42,613 bases of DNA. It comes from a virus. The notes beneath the pieces are model-generated. The model had not been told where the DNA came from. It saw only the letters and a program-made list of their open reading frames with translations, and made no database searches. This document shows positions 30,466 through 38,941 of the stretch, one piece after another. Each line of letters begins with the position of its first letter. Positions within the stretch are counted from its first letter, which is position 1. The position numbers and the translations under genes are program-made. The stretch spans positions 1 through 42,613 of the IMG/VR virus record IMGVR_UViG_3300020156_000013. One strand, 5' to 3'.

Positions 30466-31038
30466 ATGAGTTTGAAAGATTTATTGGGTGAAGAGCTTTA
30501 CAATCAGGTCGTTGGTAAATTGGGAGACAAAAAGATTGCTATTGTCAATGACGGCAACTGGTTCCCTAAGGAAAAGTTCGATGAGGTAAATAATTCGAAT
30601 AAGGACCTGAAAAACCAATTGAAAGACCGTGACACACAGCTAGATGAATTAAAGAAAGTGGACGCTGCCGGATTGCAACAAAAAATCACTGAGTTGCAGG
30701 CTGAGAACAAAAAAACCACAGAAGAATTCCAGGCCAAGCTTCAGCAACAAACTTTTGATTTTGCTCTTAAAGATGCTCTAACTGGCGCAAAGGCTAAAAA
30801 TCCGAAGGCAGTTGAAGCATTGCTTGACAAAACAGGCATCAAATTGGATGGAGAAAAGCTTCTTGGATTAGAGGACCAACTTAAAAAGCTTCAGGAAAGC
30901 GATTCTTATTTATTTGATGTAGATCAGCAGCAAGGACAGGGTCAAGGTGTTAAATTTACCACTGGCCAACACCAAAAACAGACTGGCAATGAGCCAGCAA
31001 CACTTCTAGATGCATTATCACAAAGATTTTCAAATTAA
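30466..31038 (+). CDS. Scaffold protein (phage minor structural GP20 family)
   Basis: A 190-residue protein with the GP20 scaffold pattern: IAIVNDGNWFPKEKFDEVNN, then a long coiled coil (NQLKDRDTQLDELKKV...ELQAENKK), FALKDALTGAKAKNPKAVEALLD and a glutamine/glycine-rich C-terminus. It guides capsid assembly and directly precedes the major capsid gene, as is usual. Confidence 0.92.
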   Translation: MSLKDLLGEELYNQVVGKLGDKKIAIVNDGNWFPKEKFDEVNNSNKDLKNQLKDRDTQLDELKKVDAAGLQQKITELQAENKKTTEEFQAKLQQQTFDFALKDALTGAKAKNPKAVEALLDKTGIKLDGEKLLGLEDQLKKLQESDSYLFDVDQQQGQGQGVKFTTGQHQKQTGNEPATLLDALSQRFSN

Positions 31039-31059
31039 TATTTTAGGAGATGATTTTAA

Positions 31060-32040
31060 ATGCCGATTACATTAGAACAAGCAAAGGTCGGAATGGCTGA
31101 CAAAGTCGACCAGATGGTAATTGATGAGTTTCGTCGTGCTTCCTTTCTTTTAAATGCACTTACTTTTGACAACGCGGTTTCACCTGGTACAGGTGGTTCG
31201 ACATTAACCTATGGATACACTCGTTTGAAAACTCCTTCTACTGCTGCATTCCGTGCGATTAACAGCGAATACACAGCAAACGAAGCAGACCGCGAAAACA
31301 AAACGGTCGACCTAAAAATCTTTGGTGGTACTTTCCAAATTGACCGTGTTATCCAAGACACTTCCGGTCAAATCAACGAAATGAACTTCCAATTGCAACA
31401 AAAAATTATCGGTGCATCTAATCTTTTCCACTACACAGTTATCAACGGTGATTCTGCTGTGGATAGCGATGCGTTTGACGGATTAGATAAAGCATTAACT
31501 GGGTCTAGTACTGAACTTAATACTGCTGCAGTTATCGATTTGTCAAATGAAACAGGATTGGAAGCAAACAAATTCGCCTTCCTTGATGAGTTAGATAATT
31601 TCCTTGCTGAGTTAGATGGTCGCCCAACTTTGTTAATGGGTAACAGCAAGTTGATCACAAAAATTAAATCAATTGCCCGCCGTGCTGGTTATGCAACAAA
31701 AACAGAGGATGCTTTCGGGCGAACTGTTACAGGTTATGATGGAATTCCTTTAATTGACCTTGGATACCACTACAACGGTACAACCACGGTTCCTGTTTCT
31801 CCAATTGAAACACGTACTGTTGTCACAGAAAAAACAGGTCTAACAGATTTATTTGCAGTTAGCTTAGGTCTAGATGGTTTCCACGGAGTTTCTCCAACTG
31901 GAAACAGCGTGATCCGCACATTCCTTCCTGATTTCAAAGCACCCGGAGCTGTTAAGACAGGTGAGGTTGAGATGGTAGCTGCTGTTGCGCTTAAGGCTAC
32001 ACGCAAGGCTGGTGTTCTTCGCAACATTAAAGTTCAATAG
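31060..32040 (+). CDS. Major capsid protein
   Basis: A 326-residue protein of the HK97-like fold class used by phBC6A51-type phages: GMADKVDQMVIDEFRRASFLL, FGGTFQIDRVIQD, LMGNSKLITKIKSIARRAGY and YDGIPLIDLGYHYNG are characteristic. Position after the scaffold gene, a good AGGAG site and capsid-type composition support the call. Confidence 0.92.
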   Translation: MPITLEQAKVGMADKVDQMVIDEFRRASFLLNALTFDNAVSPGTGGSTLTYGYTRLKTPSTAAFRAINSEYTANEADRENKTVDLKIFGGTFQIDRVIQDTSGQINEMNFQLQQKIIGASNLFHYTVINGDSAVDSDAFDGLDKALTGSSTELNTAAVIDLSNETGLEANKFAFLDELDNFLAELDGRPTLLMGNSKLITKIKSIARRAGYATKTEDAFGRTVTGYDGIPLIDLGYHYNGTTTVPVSPIETRTVVTEKTGLTDLFAVSLGLDGFHGVSPTGNSVIRTFLPDFKAPGAVKTGEVEMVAAVALKATRKAGVLRNIKVQ

Positions 32041-32053
32041 GGGAGGGATTAAT

Positions 32054-32257
32054 TTGGCTATTATTAAAGCTCCTAATAAACAGTATAGCGGGGTTAGCGC
32101 CTCGCTTTCTTTTGTAAATGGACAAGCTGAAACCGATGATAGATGGCTGATTGGCTGGTTTAAAAACAGAGGTTATGAGGTCATAGATGACCAAGAAAAA
32201 AAGCGTACTAAGAAAAGAACTGAACAAGATCAAGAGAATGCCGAAAAGGATGAGTAG
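32054..32257 (+). CDS. Small head protein
   Basis: 67 residues from TTG 32054 (GGGAGGG 8-13 bases upstream). It begins MAIIKAPNKQYSGVSASLSFVNGQ, the pattern of small proteins that regularly follow the major capsid gene, and ends in a lysine/glutamate tail. A cement or head-completion role is inferred from position. Confidence 0.72.
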   Translation: MAIIKAPNKQYSGVSASLSFVNGQAETDDRWLIGWFKNRGYEVIDDQEKKRTKKRTEQDQENAEKDE

Positions 32258-32259
32258 TC

Positions 32260-32706
32260 ATGGGCTACATCAATAAAGCTTATTACGATAACGAATATAA
32301 AGGTGTTCCCATCGAGGATGAGAGCACCTTTAATCGCTTGGAAGCTAGAGCATCAGACCTAATCGACATGATCACATCTTTTGTGCTTTTAGGAGTAGAA
32401 TTCTCATCGTTTGCACAGTTAATTCAAACAAACGTAAAGAAGGCTGTTGCCGCACAAATTGAATACATGGTCAGTCTTGGAGGTGAGCTTACTATCCATG
32501 GTGACAGACCTTCATCTGTGAATATCGGCAATTTTAGCTATTCTGAAGGTGGAAATCAAGGGAAAGGGCAGTTATCGAGAGAGCAGCAAATGGTTTCTCC
32601 TGCTGTTATCCAGTACCTTAAGCTAACAGGATTGCTTTATAGAGGGGTGAATGTCCGTGATTCGTCCTATTCCAATTCGTCTGCTTATCCATTCGGCAAC
32701 ATATGA
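32260..32706 (+). CDS. Head-tail connector protein
   Basis: 148 residues: YINKAYYDNEYKGVPIEDESTFNRLEARASDLIDMIT reads as the helical start of SPP1 gp15-type adaptor proteins. AAVAAQ-like helices and a flexible glycine/serine C-terminus follow. It would join the portal to the stopper. Overlaps the next gene by 56 bases. Confidence 0.82.
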   Translation: MGYINKAYYDNEYKGVPIEDESTFNRLEARASDLIDMITSFVLLGVEFSSFAQLIQTNVKKAVAAQIEYMVSLGGELTIHGDRPSSVNIGNFSYSEGGNQGKGQLSREQQMVSPAVIQYLKLTGLLYRGVNVRDSSYSNSSAYPFGNI

Positions 32707-32995
32707 GGAATTCATTCCTGGTGATGGATTTGAAACGGTTGATGGTTTCAAGCCGCCTGTCACATTTTCTAATGTCCGTGTAGAATCTGCATCAAGCATC
32801 AAAAGAAACAATCAAGGTGAGGAGCTGCAATATAAAGCACTCCTATCTTTTGATGTTGTTAATTCGTCATCCAGTGGATCCGTAGATTTTAAGGAAAAAT
32901 CAAAAGTGACGTTTGATGGAAAAACCATGGTCGTTACAAATGTGAATCCTGTTTATGCATTTAAGCTCCATCATTGGGAGTTGGAATTAGTATGA
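32651..32995 (+). CDS. Minor capsid protein 1 family (head completion/stopper)
   Basis: 114 residues: IRPIPIRLLIHSATYEEFIPGDGFETVDGFK and VKFDGKTMVV-like strands fit the Minor_capsid_1 family, which occupies the stopper position in such phages. GAGGGGTGA precedes the ATG inside the previous gene. Confidence 0.82.
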   Translation: MSVIRPIPIRLLIHSATYEEFIPGDGFETVDGFKPPVTFSNVRVESASSIKRNNQGEELQYKALLSFDVVNSSSSGSVDFKEKSKVTFDGKTMVVTNVNPVYAFKLHHWELELV

Positions 32996-33345
32996 TTTCC
33001 ATCAATGTGAAGGTCAATGTCGATGAAAAAAAGATTAACAACGGAATCGTTAGGCAATTAGACAAAGCGCAATTCGCTTTAGATCAAGAAGTTCTAAAGG
33101 ATAGTAATTTTTATATTCCTGCCCGGGATTTTTATTTAAGGGACAGTGGAGTAACCCATAGCCGAATTGGAGAAGGATTAGTCTCTTGGCAAACGCCATA
33201 TGCACGACGGCTTTACTACAATCCACAATATAATTTTTCAAAAGATAAAAATCCGCACGCCCGCGGACTTTGGTTCGAGGCAGCCAAGGCGCAAAACAGG
33301 GGCGCTTGGGAACGTATTGCCCAGCAAGCATATGACGGATTATAG
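32992..33345 (+). CDS. Minor capsid protein 2 family
   Basis: 117 residues from ATG 32992, which overlaps the previous stop. ISINVKVNVDEKKINNGI and YIPARDFYLRDSGVTHSRIGEG with YARRLYYNPQYNFSKDKNPHARGLW are the family signature. Probably a tail-completion protein (gp16/Neck type). Confidence 0.87.
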   Translation: MISINVKVNVDEKKINNGIVRQLDKAQFALDQEVLKDSNFYIPARDFYLRDSGVTHSRIGEGLVSWQTPYARRLYYNPQYNFSKDKNPHARGLWFEAAKAQNRGAWERIAQQAYDGL

Positions 33346-33356
33346 GAGGTGTTTGT

Positions 33357-33743
33357 TTGGATTTTATCGATAGAGTAAAAGATTACTTGGAAACAAATTT
33401 TGAATTGAACGCTTCAATTGTTACGCCTTTATTAAGTACTAAATCAAGTTCGATAGCTATCCGGCAAACACCTTCATCGCCTAATAGCCGATATATGACC
33501 GGTAAAACGATGAATTTTAGCTTCCAAGTGTTAGTTAAGGATTTAAGTGTTGTAACAGCAAACAGCACCATACAGGAGATTTTCAAAGGTCTAGACGGAC
33601 TTGGGAAAGGTTCAATTGCTAGCAACGATGGAAGCTTTATTATGATCAAATGCGAGTGTACCACCTTGCCAAATTGGGTGGAAAAAACGGATAAAAATGA
33701 GCATATTTTTACTGCAATATTTAACGCTGAAATAAGCGTTTAA
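33357..33743 (+). CDS. Minor capsid protein 3 / tail terminator family
   Basis: 128 residues, TTG start after AGGAGG. DFIDRVKDYLETNFELNASI, SSIAIRQTPSSPNSRYM and FQVLVKDLS fit Minor_capsid_3, which holds the tail-terminator position between connector and tail tube. Confidence 0.84.
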   Translation: MDFIDRVKDYLETNFELNASIVTPLLSTKSSSIAIRQTPSSPNSRYMTGKTMNFSFQVLVKDLSVVTANSTIQEIFKGLDGLGKGSIASNDGSFIMIKCECTTLPNWVEKTDKNEHIFTAIFNAEISV

Positions 33744-33756
33744 GGAGGGAAATGGA

Positions 33757-34197
33757 ATGGCTGAAGAAGGATTAGTATTGCAATCATCACACAAGTTTGA
33801 AATTGATACAACTCCCGGTGCTGTCGCTACCTATGCTGTATTAGGAGCAGGCTTAAATAACTTTGAACCATCACCAAATGAAGAGTTATCACAAGATAAC
33901 TACCTAGATGGTGAGGGGTTTAGTGAGACTGAAGTAACAGGGGCTCAACTTGTTATTTCTTTTTCAGGGCATCGGAAAATTGGGGATCCAGCGCAGGATT
34001 TTATTTTTAGCAAGCTTCTTTCCATCGGAAAAGGACGAAAAACTAATTTCCGTTGGACATTGCCGAATGATGATAAATTCGAAGGGCCTTGCACGATTGC
34101 AAACATCGAGGGACCTGGTGGAGATGCTAACGCAAAGGGAGAAATCTCTTTCGAAATTCATTTCAATGGTCTTCCGACTTTCACAGCAGCACCTTAA
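33757..34197 (+). CDS. Tail tube (major tail) protein
   Basis: A 146-residue beta-rich protein: YAVLGAGLNNFEPSPNEELSQDNYLDGEGFSE and VISFSGHRKIGDPAQDFIFS are typical of short siphoviral tail tube proteins of Firmicutes phages. AAGGAGG site; a strong terminator directly follows. Confidence 0.9.
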   Translation: MAEEGLVLQSSHKFEIDTTPGAVATYAVLGAGLNNFEPSPNEELSQDNYLDGEGFSETEVTGAQLVISFSGHRKIGDPAQDFIFSKLLSIGKGRKTNFRWTLPNDDKFEGPCTIANIEGPGGDANAKGEISFEIHFNGLPTFTAAP

Positions 34198-34227
34198 GAG
34201 AGGATTTTTTTCCTCTCTATTTTTTTG
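34197..34227 (+). terminator. Terminator after the tail tube gene
   Basis: AGAGAGGA (34197-34204), T-rich loop, TCCTCTCT (34211-34218), then ATTTTTTT. It marks the left edge of the accessory stretch in the tail operon. Confidence 0.85.
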
Positions 34228-34244
34228 TCTAGGAGGCGATTATT

Positions 34245-34784
34245 TTGACTTATCCAAGCAAACCTGGGGCAACATCCGGGAGACGTTTTAAAGAAAATGG
34301 CGAAGTAGTAAACCAAGCTGATATGCTTGAGGCAATTTATAATGCATTGGTTGTAAACAAGAATGCAGGTGTCTCTATATCAGGTGCTGACAGTAGTGGT
34401 GGGGCCATTAACACCAATTTAAAAAGTGCTGAAATCGCTCAACCTACTGATTTACAAGCCGTTTATAACGAACCTATTACTCTATTTGCTTCAAAGGCAG
34501 TTAATACCGTTTCATATGATACTAGCGCAACTTACGTCCAGGTGGACAAATGTTCAAAGCTTGCTGTCAATACCAAAGTCGACCAAGCGAAACCGTTCAA
34601 AGTAGATCTCTATTGGTCTGAAGATGGAACGAATATCACCACCGTTCAAACCATTGCTGACAAAACAGGTCAATGGGATTCCCAGGTGATTGAGGTCAGA
34701 GCTCCTTGGGTGAAGGCAGTACCATATAACGGAGATACCGTCACTAGGACATTTGAAATAAAAGGCTATAAAAAAGCCATTTAA
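34245..34784 (+). CDS. Accessory beta-rich structural-like protein
   Basis: 179 residues, TTG start after AGGAGGCG. It begins MTYPSKPGATSGRRFKENGEV. The C-terminal half is beta-rich, with KPFKVDLYWSEDGTNITTV resembling a small Ig-like or lectin-like fold. No signal peptide. Not recognised. It sits where tail genes are expected, so a virion decoration is plausible. Confidence 0.62.
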   Translation: MTYPSKPGATSGRRFKENGEVVNQADMLEAIYNALVVNKNAGVSISGADSSGGAINTNLKSAEIAQPTDLQAVYNEPITLFASKAVNTVSYDTSATYVQVDKCSKLAVNTKVDQAKPFKVDLYWSEDGTNITTVQTIADKTGQWDSQVIEVRAPWVKAVPYNGDTVTRTFEIKGYKKAI

Positions 34785-34796
34785 GGAGGGGTGAAT

Positions 34797-35039
34797 ATGT
34801 TTCGTCACATTGAAGGATTTACTGAGGAGCAACTAATTCCCATTCAGGCAGAATTAAACGAGATTCGGGATGGCTATGTTCCGACCATGCCTTGGGATGC
34901 GCCAAACCCGGACACGTTTTATATTACGGCTACTTACAATCAACGGCACTCAGAGGAGCCATTGGATGGGGAAGAGGTTGAGTATATTTTAGGTTATGGA
35001 TTGGTTGAGGAAGAAACACCTGTTGAAGAAGGTGAATAA
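34797..35039 (+). CDS. Small acidic accessory protein
   Basis: 80 residues from ATG 34797; AAGGAGG lies 8-14 bases upstream, and the GTG at 34791 is too close. HIEGFTEEQLIPIQAELNEIRDGYVP, YITATYNQRH and an acidic tail (EEETPVEEGE). Not recognised. Expected to be made with its neighbours. Confidence 0.6.
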   Translation: MFRHIEGFTEEQLIPIQAELNEIRDGYVPTMPWDAPNPDTFYITATYNQRHSEEPLDGEEVEYILGYGLVEEETPVEEGE

Positions 35040-35041
35040 TC

Positions 35042-37351
35042 ATGGCTCTTAATTTATGGAAATTAGGTGGACAACCTACAAGTTATAATCCGTTAACAAC
35101 TTTAACGAATGTTAAAGCGGATATAGGTATCGGTGAATATATAATACAGCTTGAAGCAAAATCAGGTGTCAATGGAAGAATGAGAGTGTGGACTACAAAT
35201 AGTGCATTAGGATTAAATCAATATATAGACCTTACTACTGATTTTAAATTATATGAATTTTCATTTTCAAATAAAGTTGCACAAGGTCTTTATATGATGG
35301 ATATAAATGCTACTAATAATATCGAAGTAAAAAATGTTAAATTAGTAGAAAAACCACTACCAAAACTCACGATTAACGGTATCGATGGATTTAAGAGTGG
35401 GAAATGGACATTACACGCAAACGCTACGGTAATTGATGATGAAACGTTGGAGTTGAATGCGACAAGTCTTTGGAATACGTGTGAATTGTCTGTGAGTGTT
35501 CCAGGCGGTCAAGATGTAACATTTAGTAATGTCAATAATGATTGTTTATGGGATATTGATGAGTACGAAGGACAAACTCTTATACAGGGCTTTGCTCCAT
35601 TTAAAGGAAGCAAAACATGGAAATTAAATCCTAGAACAAATAGATTGTCCTTTAAAGCAAGTAATGACACAACAGGCAAATTCACCTTCAAAAAACCAAT
35701 GCTCAATCTCGGAACAATCCCCGCACCATACAGCAAGAAAACAGGGGAACGGATGGTAATGCCTACACCGAAGAAGAATTTGTTGACACTTAGTAAATTT
35801 ACCTTAACATCACCTATAACGACAAATGTTAAAAACGATGAGACTGTCAATTTAACTATTGGGAAAACATATTCCGTTTCGGCAATATTACCAATCGGCG
35901 TAGTGACGCAAATCAGAAAAACTGACAATACTGTTTATGGTTCTTCATTGATGGGTGACGGTACGAAAAAATCAATGTTATTTGTGGCAACTGAATCTTC
36001 TGCGACAGTTAGAACATTTACTAATGGAGTTGTTGGAACATTTAATATTGATGAACTACAACTCGAAGAAGGAACAGTCGCAACCGCCTACGAACCATAC
36101 GCAGTCCAACTCAATCCAAAGCCAAAGGTGAAAGTGCCGAGGAAGAATTTGTTGCCCGACTTTTCAATTGAGTGGGATAATTCAGCAGGCGTTATTAAAA
36201 ATATGTCATATGATATAACTTTGACGAGTACAACGTTTACTTCGTTATTTGTGCCGGTTAGACCAAATCAACAAATAATAGGAAAAGTAATCCATAACGG
36301 TCAACTTAGGTTTAACTTTTACAAAGCTGATAAATCGTCAATTAGTAATACGAGTTATACAACTTCAAGCGATATTACAGCTGTTACACCTAGTGAATGT
36401 TATTATGTTAAGTTAATATTTTTGGGTACTGGGTGCAATTTTAAAAACTGGCAGCTCGAAGAAGGCTCAAACACTACACCATACGAACCCTATCAACTCG
36501 TCCTACCAAAAGCACGTACTGGAATGGTTATGGATGGAATCTCGAATTATGTCCAACTACCTAGTATGACAATGGATGCTATTGAGATTGATTGTTTGAT
36601 TGATTCGGTGCAGTTAACTTCATTTGCATATTTATTTGATGCTCGAGGTGGTATAGCAGGTGCTTACGTAAGAATAAACACAGCAAACGGTCTTGACATT
36701 GCGAGTGTAACCGGAATGAAAACAGGAGAAAGGACTAAGATTTTTATAACAGCTAATTCTTCATTCACTGATGATGTAAATATATTTTCTAGGTACACTG
36801 GTGCTGAGAAATTAAAAGGCATTCTCTACTCTGTCAAATGCTACCTAAACGGACAAGTCGTGGCAAGTTATGATTTCACCAATCCGAATAATATCGTTGG
36901 CGACAAAATCCTAAACGGTACTGCGAAAAATTTGATTCCGAGTTTTGAGGATAGTAAATGGTCTTTACACAGTAATTTTAAGGTGTTGGGGAAAGATGTT
37001 GGGCGGTTGGATGCGAGTGGAATAAATCAAATAACTGATATTCTGATTGACGTGATTCCTAATAAACAGCATTTAGTAAATATAGAAACTAGTGGGTTAA
37101 TTAGAATATATAACGGACAAACAAGTGGAGATACAACGTTGGTTAGTGCTAACAATGTTCCACTAAAAAACTCATTTACTCCAACAGTTAGTAAGATACT
37201 TGTTAGATTTTTTAATGGGGGAACTGCAACAGGCTCATTCGACTTCATCAAACCACAGCTTTACCAGCTGGACGGAAAAGAAGGAACGATCTACGGCAGT
37301 CCGAGTCAGTTGAATAAGCCAGCGAGACGAGTGTTATATGCGAGGAGATAG
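35042..37351 (+). CDS. Large putative virion-surface protein with repeated carbohydrate-binding-like modules
   Basis: A 769-residue beta-rich protein. The module 'KNLLP/S...W....VI...' recurs, ending in 'QLEEGTxATxYEPY': TVATAYEPYAV near 360 and NTTPYEPYQL near 490. A ConA/laminin-G-like stretch (MVMDGISNYVQLPSMTMDAIEIDC) follows, and the last ~130 residues repeat the first module (SFEDSKWSLHSNFKV against GFKSGKWTLHANATV). YEPY-ended modules are common in phage tail and fibre proteins that bind glycans. It lies between tail tube and chaperone genes, not with the fibres, so it may decorate the tail or head. No signal peptide. Confidence 0.68.
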   Translation: MALNLWKLGGQPTSYNPLTTLTNVKADIGIGEYIIQLEAKSGVNGRMRVWTTNSALGLNQYIDLTTDFKLYEFSFSNKVAQGLYMMDINATNNIEVKNVKLVEKPLPKLTINGIDGFKSGKWTLHANATVIDDETLELNATSLWNTCELSVSVPGGQDVTFSNVNNDCLWDIDEYEGQTLIQGFAPFKGSKTWKLNPRTNRLSFKASNDTTGKFTFKKPMLNLGTIPAPYSKKTGERMVMPTPKKNLLTLSKFTLTSPITTNVKNDETVNLTIGKTYSVSAILPIGVVTQIRKTDNTVYGSSLMGDGTKKSMLFVATESSATVRTFTNGVVGTFNIDELQLEEGTVATAYEPYAVQLNPKPKVKVPRKNLLPDFSIEWDNSAGVIKNMSYDITLTSTTFTSLFVPVRPNQQIIGKVIHNGQLRFNFYKADKSSISNTSYTTSSDITAVTPSECYYVKLIFLGTGCNFKNWQLEEGSNTTPYEPYQLVLPKARTGMVMDGISNYVQLPSMTMDAIEIDCLIDSVQLTSFAYLFDARGGIAGAYVRINTANGLDIASVTGMKTGERTKIFITANSSFTDDVNIFSRYTGAEKLKGILYSVKCYLNGQVVASYDFTNPNNIVGDKILNGTAKNLIPSFEDSKWSLHSNFKVLGKDVGRLDASGINQITDILIDVIPNKQHLVNIETSGLIRIYNGQTSGDTTLVSANNVPLKNSFTPTVSKILVRFFNGGTATGSFDFIKPQLYQLDGKEGTIYGSPSQLNKPARRVLYARR

Positions 37352-37374
37352 TCTTTTTATCGGGAATCTTAAGA

Positions 37375-37383
37375 TGATATACT
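37375..37383 (+). promoter_or_regulatory. Extended -10 promoter of an accessory membrane gene
   Basis: TGATATACT is an extended -10 element (TGnTATACT). A weak TTTTTA lies 18 bases upstream. It would give the gene at 37416 its own transcription, as expected for a moron. Confidence 0.5.
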
Positions 37384-37415
37384 AAATTCAAAGGAATAAT
37401 TTAGGAGTGAGAATT

Positions 37416-37868
37416 TTGGATTTATTATTATCACTGGGATCACTGATATTAAAAGCAGCAATTACAGCAGTAGTGGCTGTTCCACTCGGATTTGCCATAT
37501 ACCATTTTATGTACTACCGATATACCAACAGGGAAAAGATAAAACAATTGGTTTTAGAATATTTGGAGTATGCAAATTTGCAGTTTGATCAGAAAGAATG
37601 CATAAGAAATAGAGAAGTCCTAGTAAAGGACAGCCAAGTTGAGGTTCTACAAAACGAATTAGTTTATCCAAGCACTAAAGCAATTATGAAGTGGGTCCAT
37701 TGTAGTGAAGTGGTTCAAAAAGGTATAAAAAAGGGTTTGAAGTATGATGAATATTTTTTTGATACAATAATGGGTGAACTCATGATGGAAGGTCGAGTTA
37801 GTGGAATCCACGATAAAAAAACAGATGAGATTATTGCTTATAAATATCAATTTAAAAAATTTATGTAG
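37416..37868 (+). CDS. Accessory single-pass membrane protein
   Basis: 150 residues from TTG 37416 (AGGAG nine bases upstream); GTG 37407 overlaps the ribosome site. One or two closely spaced hydrophobic helices (about 2-28, LLLSLGSLILKAAITAVVAVP) are followed by a cytoplasmic-looking charged domain (REKIKQLVLEYLEYANLQFDQKE). Not recognised. With its own promoter and terminator it looks like a lysogenic-conversion gene. Confidence 0.6.
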   Translation: MDLLLSLGSLILKAAITAVVAVPLGFAIYHFMYYRYTNREKIKQLVLEYLEYANLQFDQKECIRNREVLVKDSQVEVLQNELVYPSTKAIMKWVHCSEVVQKGIKKGLKYDEYFFDTIMGELMMEGRVSGIHDKKTDEIIAYKYQFKKFM

Positions 37869-37893
37869 GGTCCTATTTCTAGGGCTCTTTTTG
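37868..37893 (+). terminator. Terminator after the accessory membrane gene
   Basis: GGGTCCTA (37868-37875), loop TTTC, TAGGGCTC (37880-37887), then TTTTTG. The stem words resemble those of the terminators at 3966 and 38513. Confidence 0.75.
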
Positions 37894-38035
37894 TTTAGAG
37901 TGAAAACCTGCGAATTATTGGAAATATTTATGACAAAGAGAAAGCTTAAACGGGCAAAAGGGACAGATGCGTAAGCAGATTCTTATATTGTATAAATTTA
38001 GTGAAACCTCCAAATTATATAAGTAAGGAGGAGTA

Positions 38036-38500
38036 ATGATGAAAAAATTAATATTATGGGGAATGCTGATTATTCCTTGGCTATCCTTATTTTTCATTAA
38101 TAAACATTCACTAAAACGGTTTATGCCAGTAGGAATATTGGCTGCTCTTTTTGTTACGATGATATTTGAAATGGGCTATGTTTTCGATTGGTGGACCGTT
38201 AAAGCGAAACTTGTACCTTGGGGACATATTACAAGTTTGCCTTTAACTTACGGAGTATTTATTCCAGGTACAATTTGGATTTATCATTATACATTCGACA
38301 GACCAATGTGGGTGTATTTTGTTTTTAATTCAATTGTTGATGCTATTTATGCATTTGTTTTACTAAGGGTATTAATATATTTTGAAATCTACGATTTAGA
38401 AAAAATGAAACATTTCGGGATATTTATTATGATGTTGATAATTTCTGTCATCATTTATGTTTATCAAAAATGGCAGGATAAGATTATGATGCCAGAATAA
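38036..38500 (+). CDS. CBO0543-like multi-pass membrane protein
   Basis: 154 residues with four or five membrane helices: LILWGMLIIPWLSLFFI, FMPVGILAALFVTMIFEMGYVF, LTYGVFIPGTIWIYHYTF, YAFVLLRVLIYF and FIMMLIISVIIYVY. The W-W-T-V-K motif after helix 2 fits the CBO0543 family of Bacillaceae membrane proteins, function unknown. AAGGAGGAG before the start. A host-derived cargo gene is likely. Confidence 0.7.
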   Translation: MMKKLILWGMLIIPWLSLFFINKHSLKRFMPVGILAALFVTMIFEMGYVFDWWTVKAKLVPWGHITSLPLTYGVFIPGTIWIYHYTFDRPMWVYFVFNSIVDAIYAFVLLRVLIYFEIYDLEKMKHFGIFIMMLIISVIIYVYQKWQDKIMMPE

Positions 38501-38512
38501 GAAACAATCACG

Positions 38513-38535
38513 GAGTCCTTTCAAGGGCTCTTTTT
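38513..38535 (+). terminator. Terminator at the right edge of the accessory stretch
   Basis: GAGTCCT (38513-38519), loop TTTCA, GGGCTC-type right arm (38525-38530), then TTTTTATTT. It shares stem and tail words with the terminator at 3966-3990. Confidence 0.72.
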
Positions 38536-38551
38536 ATTTGGAGGGAAACAC

Positions 38552-38941
38552 ATGCGTAAATTCGAATTTGAGAAATCATATGAAGAAGTCGAGATTGCTG
38601 GGAAGGTTTATAAGGTCGATTTTTCAGACGAGAGACTCCAAGGCTATTTCAAGTCATTTGAGACTTTCAAGAAAAAATCAGAGGAACTCGAAAAAATTGA
38701 TATTGAAAACTTATCGATTGAACAGCAAGAAGAGCTGTTATCGACTCAAAGAGGAAATATGAAGCTTGTAACCGAGCAGATTCTTGGTGAAGGTACGTTT
38801 GATGAATTGTTCGAACTGGCTGGACGCTCAACTTTTACTTACTACGATTTATTATTTTTCCTAATGGAAATTTTAGATGAAAAAGGTAATAAGGTTAAGG
38901 ACGATAAGCGCTTAAAATATGTTAAGAAGGGAAGGAAATGA
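38552..38941 (+). CDS. Tail assembly chaperone
   Basis: 129 residues, acidic and helical: FEFEKSYEEVEIAGKVYKVDFSDERLQGYFKSF and GNMKLVTEQILGEGTFDELFELAGRS fit the tail-assembly-chaperone families encoded before tape measure genes. Overlaps the next gene by four bases (ATGA). No canonical slippery heptamer is seen near its end. Confidence 0.82.
   Translation: MRKFEFEKSYEEVEIAGKVYKVDFSDERLQGYFKSFETFKKKSEELEKIDIENLSIEQQEELLSTQRGNMKLVTEQILGEGTFDELFELAGRSTFTYYDLLFFLMEILDEKGNKVKDDKRLKYVKKGRK

Noticed and set aside
37985-38000. Sigma-A promoter for the CBO0543-like gene (TATAAA at 37991)
   Set aside because: A -10-like word is present but no -35 at suitable spacing, so I did not call it.
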